Below are positions 8,271-12,646 of a stretch of DNA of 12,646 nucleotides, one piece after another. Below the pieces are notes generated by a model. It did no database searches. It saw nothing but the letters and a program-made list of their open reading frames with translations, and was not told where the DNA came from. Both the position numbers and the translations under genes were made by a program. The stretch covers positions 1 through 12,646 of the forward strand of contig JALNWG010000043.1 in assembly GCA_023231005.1 (NCBI GenBank), read 5' to 3'. Within the stretch, counting starts at the first letter, position 1; every line of letters begins with the position of its first letter. The DNA comes from Bacteroidales bacterium. Its GTDB lineage: Bacteria; Bacteroidota; Bacteroidia; Bacteroidales; FEN-979.

Positions 8271-8283
8271 CGATGCTATTTTG

Positions 8284-11200
8284 ATGATACCCCAGTTACG
8301 AAACATACAAACCGGAAATTATCTAGCTATCAAACGGACCCTGTGTCTCCTGCTAACAGGATGTTTTATCTTCTTTTCCGGTAAGGAGCTTCAGGCTCAG
8401 TACCCCTATATCATTGAAATGTCGCATCTGATGATTGGTGATGCGACGATCGTTGCCAAACAGGAGGTGGTTCACAAACCTGGTTTCTGGGCAAAAACCG
8501 GGTTGGAGTATCGTGCCTGCATCGATCCGAATTTTGCAGGGAACGGAACAGCTTACGAACCTCCCGCCATTCCCGGCACACTGGTAGTTAGTCCCTCCTT
8601 CGATCTGAATTACATCATTACCACTACTCCTCAAATTGAGAGTTTTGATCCAACAATTAATTCCTATACTTGTAAACAGGTCAACACCGATATTACCTAT
8701 TTTGACGGTCTTGGGCGTCAGTTGCAGGATGTTCAGGTCATGGCCAGTCCCGGGCAAAAGGACATAATAAAACCTTATTCCTACGATTTTGCAGGGCGAC
8801 CCGATTCCTCATTTCTTTCGTATGAATCGGATGGACAAAATGGACAATATGACGTAAACTATGCTTCAAATCAGAAGAATTTTATCGGCAGCGTGTTTGG
8901 CAATTCCAATAAGGATTATGGTTTTTCCCTACCCTTATATGAATACTCACCCCTTAACAGAATACTGAAACAATCGGCTCCCGGATTTGACTGGTCTTTC
9001 AAACCACAGACTCCTGATCAGGAACATGTGCTGGAAATGGATTATTCTATCAATGAATCCGACGTTTCCGGTTGGAAAGTTGATAATAATTCTTTTACTT
9101 CAATTACTTACAGCGCTGGTCAGTTGTTTGTAAACATTACTAAAAATGAGAATAAAGGTTTGAACCAATCCATTACAAAAGAGTATAAAGACAAAACCGG
9201 TAAAGTGGTTCTCATAGAAAACCAGCATGAAAATGGGTGGTACCAAACCCGTTACATATATGACGACTTCGGGTTGCTTCGGTGTGTTGTCCCGCCAAAA
9301 GCGTCCGGCCCTGTTGATAATCCGCCGGTATGGGATCTTTGCTACTATTATCGGTATGATGCCCGGCATCGTTTGGTAAGTAAAAAAATGCCCGGGGCCG
9401 ATTCCGTTTTAATGATCTATGATAAGCGCGACAGGATGGTCATGAGCCAGGATGGTAAGATGCGGGCAACAGATGCACGGCAATGGATATTAAACTGTTT
9501 TGATCAATTCAATCGCCAGGTTATGAGTGGGATTTATAAGCACTCTTCCTCCCTTTCCCGGGTTCAGATGCAAGATCATTATGATAACGTGGTAACCACC
9601 TTGAATGAGAGTATAAGTGGGAATTATAACAATACCGATCACGGATACACCCGCTATGTGTCACAGAATCTTTGTATTTCAGGGTGTACCTTCGATGTAT
9701 TGAATGTTAACTATTATGATAACTATGATTTTGCCCCTGCGGAATTTCATTTTTATTCCAATAACGGCATTGTCCCGGTTGCGGAAAAACTGACAAATGT
9801 TAAAAATTTATCCACGGGAAGTAAAGTGAAAGTAATTAGCGGCGAATCAATTATGAAGGAATGGATGTTGAGTGTTAACTATTTTAATAATAAATACCGT
9901 ATTATACAAACCATTGCCGATAACCCGGGCATCAATGGCCGTGATACGATTACCAGTAAATATTCGTTCGACGGGAAGCTGGAAATTCAACAAACAAAAC
10001 ATACTGCTTTTGGGAAAAGCATTGAATATACCGAAAATTTTATTTATGACCACCGTGGAAGAATGCTGGAACACACCATGGAAGGTCTCCCCAACCAGCC
10101 CAAGGTAATGATGGCTTCCATGCATTATGATCCCTTGGGCCAACTTGAAAAAAAACAAACCTACTCGGAATTTTCCGGTGGAAATTACAATCCTTTCTTG
10201 CAAAAAACCGATTTTCTTTACAACATCCGGGGATGGCTTACCGCGATCAACAATCCGGATAATATGGCTGTTGAAAATGATATCTTTGCTATGAAATTGC
10301 ATTATTATGATGCAGTAAGCATGGTAACGGGTCAAACTCAATATAATGGGAATATCTCTGTAACGGAATGGGCCACCAACCGGTTGAATGAAAAATTTGC
10401 CTATCGTTTTGTTTACGACAAAATGAACCGGCTGAATAGTTCGGAATTTTATCAGGATGAAAACGGCGGATATATGCAAGGATCGTATGAAGAGAAAAAT
10501 ATTACGTATGATGCCAATGGAAACATACAAACCCTTGACCGGTATGTCGGCGGAGAAATTAAAATCGATCAGTTAACATACAACTATCTTCATGATGGGA
10601 ACCAACTGAATTATGTTCAGGATGCCATGGGGGATGTGCCTGATGTGATCGATTATCCCGGAGGAACTGCTACAACCCAGGGCTTTCAGTATGACCTGAA
10701 TGGGAATATGACCCAATCGGTTGACAAAGGAATTGCCGATATTCAATACAGCTACCTGAACAAACCCGAATTGTTCGATTTCAACAACAATGAAAAGATC
10801 AGGTATATTTACGATGGCGCAGGGAACAAATTAGCCAAAATGGTAATAGATGGCGATGCTCTTCCTGAAAGTTCATTGATCTATGCCGGTAATTTTGTTT
10901 ATGATTGGAATGGAAGCCTGAAATATATCCAGACCAGTGAAGGGAGGCTGGTTCCGGATAATGATACCTACCGTTTTGAATATTTCATGAAAGACCACCT
11001 GGGCAACACCCGGGCCACATACGCCCAGGCAGTCCCCGGCCTGGCCCAGGTAGCCGAATACAACCACTACTATCCCTTCGGCATGCAAATCGAAGGCCTT
11101 TGCCACAATCCAGGCATCGACCTCCCCAACAACTACTTATACAATGGAAAGGAGTTGCAGCCCGACTATGATTTGCAGTGGTATGATTACGGGGCGAGGT

Positions 11201-11961
11201 TCTATGATCCGGAGATGGGGAGGTGGCATAGTGTGGATCCGTTAACTGCTAAATACCCTGGGTGGTCGCCTTACACTTATTGTCTGAATAATCCGATATT
11301 GTTGATGGACCCAGACGGTTTAGAAGGGTGGCCCGTTACACGTCAATGGTCACGGTCTGATATTAGTGGGTTTGGTGCATATGCCAAAACGAAGATTCAG
11401 GAATATAAAGATCAAAAAATAAAAGACGACTGTGCGAACTTTGCAGTGAGATTGATTGTAGGTTATACTTCTGAAAATGGATTACCCCTTACATTAACAA
11501 ATTCTGCCGGGCAGACTTTTGATGCAAGTTCAGATAAGTACACAAATACAACGCAGTATTTGAATGATGCTCGGGCAGGAATACAAGCACAGGACATTCC
11601 TTTAAATACATACGGTGTTAACCAATCTGAAACTCAAGCCGGAGATATGGAGGTTATCCAATATGATTTACATAAGGGAAAAGAAGTTGATTTTCAACAT
11701 GTCGTGCTTTTTGAAAATATTGATCCTACAAATGTGAACAAAAGTGATGTTGTATCGGGTAATCAACCTCCTGCGGAATTATCTGGATCTTCTGTTAATT
11801 GGCCAAGATACAGTCCAAAATATCCTGATCAAGAGCAGTGGAGCATCATGTCTGGAAGCCAAAATAGTCGTTGGAATGTTTTAAACCCGACTAATATGAG
11901 AGATAATTCCCCAATTCAAAAAATGCCTGTTCTTAAACCTAAAGAAATACAAGTTAATTAA
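8284..11961 (+). CDS. DUF6443/RHS repeat polymorphic toxin-like protein
   Basis: The open frame extends up to 8221, but ATG 8284 is preferred. It avoids overlap with the preceding gene and opens a signal peptide (basic NYLAIKR, core TLCLLLTGCFIFFSG, cleavage near LQA/Q39). The product has 1225 residues. The DUF6443-like region follows, with YFDGLGRQLQDVQV from about 139 and YSYDFAGRPDSS after it. YD-repeats include YIYDDFGLLRCVVPP (near 324), YDARHRLVSKKMPG, YDANGNIQTLDRY and IYDGAGNKLAKMV. The RHS-associated core is complete: DHLGNTRATY (904), YYPFGM (929), WYDYGARFYDPEMGRWHSVDP (966-986) and the closing DPDGL (1009-1013). The last 212 residues are a variable tip with candidate Cys1050 and His1139. 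RHS shells encapsulate a toxin domain used against neighbouring cells. There is no T9SS domain at the end. A lipoprotein gene follows after one base. Confidence 0.93.
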   Translation: MIPQLRNIQTGNYLAIKRTLCLLLTGCFIFFSGKELQAQYPYIIEMSHLMIGDATIVAKQEVVHKPGFWAKTGLEYRACIDPNFAGNGTAYEPPAIPGTLVVSPSFDLNYIITTTPQIESFDPTINSYTCKQVNTDITYFDGLGRQLQDVQVMASPGQKDIIKPYSYDFAGRPDSSFLSYESDGQNGQYDVNYASNQKNFIGSVFGNSNKDYGFSLPLYEYSPLNRILKQSAPGFDWSFKPQTPDQEHVLEMDYSINESDVSGWKVDNNSFTSITYSAGQLFVNITKNENKGLNQSITKEYKDKTGKVVLIENQHENGWYQTRYIYDDFGLLRCVVPPKASGPVDNPPVWDLCYYYRYDARHRLVSKKMPGADSVLMIYDKRDRMVMSQDGKMRATDARQWILNCFDQFNRQVMSGIYKHSSSLSRVQMQDHYDNVVTTLNESISGNYNNTDHGYTRYVSQNLCISGCTFDVLNVNYYDNYDFAPAEFHFYSNNGIVPVAEKLTNVKNLSTGSKVKVISGESIMKEWMLSVNYFNNKYRIIQTIADNPGINGRDTITSKYSFDGKLEIQQTKHTAFGKSIEYTENFIYDHRGRMLEHTMEGLPNQPKVMMASMHYDPLGQLEKKQTYSEFSGGNYNPFLQKTDFLYNIRGWLTAINNPDNMAVENDIFAMKLHYYDAVSMVTGQTQYNGNISVTEWATNRLNEKFAYRFVYDKMNRLNSSEFYQDENGGYMQGSYEEKNITYDANGNIQTLDRYVGGEIKIDQLTYNYLHDGNQLNYVQDAMGDVPDVIDYPGGTATTQGFQYDLNGNMTQSVDKGIADIQYSYLNKPELFDFNNNEKIRYIYDGAGNKLAKMVIDGDALPESSLIYAGNFVYDWNGSLKYIQTSEGRLVPDNDTYRFEYFMKDHLGNTRATYAQAVPGLAQVAEYNHYYPFGMQIEGLCHNPGIDLPNNYLYNGKELQPDYDLQWYDYGARFYDPEMGRWHSVDPLTAKYPGWSPYTYCLNNPILLMDPDGLEGWPVTRQWSRSDISGFGAYAKTKIQEYKDQKIKDDCANFAVRLIVGYTSENGLPLTLTNSAGQTFDASSDKYTNTTQYLNDARAGIQAQDIPLNTYGVNQSETQAGDMEVIQYDLHKGKEVDFQHVVLFENIDPTNVNKSDVVSGNQPPAELSGSSVNWPRYSPKYPDQEQWSIMSGSQNSRWNVLNPTNMRDNSPIQKMPVLKPKEIQVN
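10993..11142 (+). other. Base-composition island within the RHS core
   Basis: In these 50 codons, 33 end in C, a style not seen on either side. Upstream codons end mostly in T or A; from 11143 the core turns to G- and T-ending codons. The island also contains an inverted pair CCTGGGC (10998-11004) / GCCCAGG (11023-11029), and GCCCAGG recurs at 11044-11050. It codes for the DHLGNTR to NNYLY segment. The composition is counted directly; an origin by recombination with another RHS copy is inferred. Confidence 0.6.
11320..11958 (+). other. Candidate papain-like (NlpC/P60- or CHAP-like) toxin tip of the RHS protein
   Basis: This codes for residues 1013-1225, directly behind the DPDGL end of the RHS core, where polymorphic toxins carry their exchangeable effector domain. 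DCANFAVRLIV has Cys1050 at the start of a predicted helix. About 70 residues later AGDMEVIQY (Gly1120-Asp1121) precedes FQHVVLFEN with His1139. The order Cys-helix, A-G-D strand, then H-V strand is the layout of NlpC/P60, CHAP and related amidase folds, which cut peptidoglycan peptides or amide bonds. NGLPLTL, DKYTN and GNQPP are further conserved-looking pieces. The family name is inferred from motif order, not from an alignment; a different papain-like activity or a non-enzymatic tip is possible. Confidence 0.5.
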
Positions 11962-11962
11962 A

Positions 11963-12586
11963 ATGAAAAAAGAAATTAAAGCATTGATTATCTTGTTATT
12001 TTTTGTAGTGAGCATAACTTCTTGTTCTTGCCAAAGTTTTTTAAAGTACATTCCATCTTACATTGATATTGGTGTAACATCAAAAATGATGGACAGTTTA
12101 AAAAATAGGGGAACAAATACTTTTTTACTTTACATTACTACTATTAGCAAAAGGCAAATAAACGAGGCATTTCTTAGTACGGATAGTGTTGAAGCAACTT
12201 ATTTTACATGGCAGCATGATGGGGAAGTACATGTGTCTTTGATCACGGATAGTGTCATTTACAAAGACCTAATTTTATCAACAGATACTTTTTTGAATTA
12301 TCCCCATCTTAATAAGACATGGCTTCAGGAGGATGAAGATAAATATCAATTTGTGTGTCCCATTAATTTGCCTGATGATAAGGATATCGTGATTTATGTT
12401 ACTCCTAAATCAAAAATGTTTTTCGAAGTAGGTCGAAATGTGTCGTATAAATTGAACCCGGAAAGAAACAAATATCGATATGAGCTTATAGTGTTACTCA
12501 AGAAAGCGCTTACACTCACAAATAATAAATGGGTCAAGGCCTCTGATTATAATAGATGGATAGATTTCCCTGAAAAAAAAGAGTAA
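11963..12586 (+). CDS. Lipoprotein, candidate immunity protein for the RHS toxin
   Basis: The start is one base after the RHS stop, which implies tight co-translation. The product has 207 residues. MKKEIKALIILLFFVVSITSC is a lipoprotein signal peptide with lipobox I18-T19-S20-C21; Cys23 follows closely. The mature part, about 187 residues, has no family I recognise. It contains an aromatic- and Asp-rich region with TYFTWQHDGEVHVSLITD, and a Lys-rich C-terminus (NKWVKASDYNRWIDFPEKKE). The gene is more AT-rich than the RHS body. Genes directly behind RHS toxin tips usually encode the cognate immunity protein, and an envelope lipoprotein would suit a toxin acting in the periplasm. The lipoprotein call is firm; the immunity role is an inference from position, and an accessory secretion or adhesion role remains possible. 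Confidence 0.8.
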   Translation: MKKEIKALIILLFFVVSITSCSCQSFLKYIPSYIDIGVTSKMMDSLKNRGTNTFLLYITTISKRQINEAFLSTDSVEATYFTWQHDGEVHVSLITDSVIYKDLILSTDTFLNYPHLNKTWLQEDEDKYQFVCPINLPDDKDIVIYVTPKSKMFFEVGRNVSYKLNPERNKYRYELIVLLKKALTLTNNKWVKASDYNRWIDFPEKKE

Positions 12587-12616
12587 CTGGTAGTGCTGTC
12601 ATGTTGTTTTTCGAAT

Positions 12617-12624
12617 TAGTTTTG
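12617..12624 (+). promoter_or_regulatory. Exact TAnnTTTG -7 box near the window end
   Basis: TAGTTTTG at 12617-12624 fits the Bacteroidota -7 consensus TAnnTTTG. It lies 13 bases before an ATG at 12637, a spacing similar to that of the MFS transporter gene. No -33 element is visible at the right distance. Confidence 0.3.
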
Positions 12625-12636
12625 TGATAAAAGTAT

Positions 12637-12646
12637 ATGAGCATGA
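12637..12646 (+). CDS. Possible start of a further gene, cut by the window end
   Basis: ATG AGC ATG A at 12637-12646 could open another plus-strand gene (Met-Ser-Met...) behind the -7 box at 12617. Only three codons are visible, so nothing can be said about the product, and the ATG may be chance. Confidence 0.15.

Noticed and set aside
8221..8283. RHS start at ATG 8221
   Set aside because: It would overlap the end of the preceding gene by 50 bases and put 21 basic residues before an already complete signal peptide at 8284.
9847..10530. 227-codon minus-strand open frame inside the RHS gene
   Set aside because: It lies wholly antisense to a well-supported RHS coding region and its translation has no recognisable domain; it follows from the codon pattern of the sense strand.
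1..12646. CRISPR arrays, tRNA or rRNA genes, riboswitches, replication origin
   Set aside because: No spaced direct repeats, cloverleaf or conserved RNA signature was noticed on reading either strand.

Overview
The window looks like a chromosomal segment of a Bacteroidota (Bacteroidetes) bacterium. Three proteins carry or carried a type A C-terminal sorting domain of the type IX secretion system (T9SS). There is a Bacteroidota-type RHS protein, most gene starts lack a Shine-Dalgarno sequence, and several genes are preceded by -7 boxes of the TAnnTTTG kind. I found no rRNA, tRNA, CRISPR array or intact transposase.

Left part (1-3354): a decayed, frameshifted TPR gene on the minus strand (37-301); a secreted T9SS cargo protein of unknown function (413-1318); a 12-TM major facilitator superfamily exporter of the MFS_3/EntS-like type (1478-2785); and a truncated, frameshifted minus-strand remnant of an AAA-type ATPase that keeps its Walker A motif (2851-3070). 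The two remnants mark this side as a zone of gene turnover.

Right part (3355-12586): five closely spaced plus-strand genes that could form one transcription unit behind a TAnnTTTG box at 3313. They are a T9SS-sorted protein with one Asp-box; a tail-fibre-like protein with GIGT-P-KLHV units and a C-terminal coiled coil; a T9SS-sorted protein with seven propeller-like repeats and two Ig/PKD-like domains, whose sorting domain is cut off by a one-base frameshift in a G5 run (7958-7962); a 1225-residue DUF6443/RHS polymorphic-toxin-like protein; and, one base later, a 207-residue lipoprotein that is a candidate immunity protein.

The most interesting system is the RHS protein with its neighbour. 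Behind a canonical RHS core (RFYDPEMGRWHSVDP, ending in DPDGL) lies a variable tip of about 212 residues. It holds a DCANF motif, an AGD motif and an FQHVVLF motif in the order expected of a papain-like/NlpC-P60/CHAP-type cysteine hydrolase. A peptidoglycan- or periplasm-acting toxin would fit a lipoprotein immunity factor anchored in the cell envelope. The toxin function, the pairing and the shared operon are inferences; the motifs, spacing, lipobox and frameshift are read directly from the sequence.
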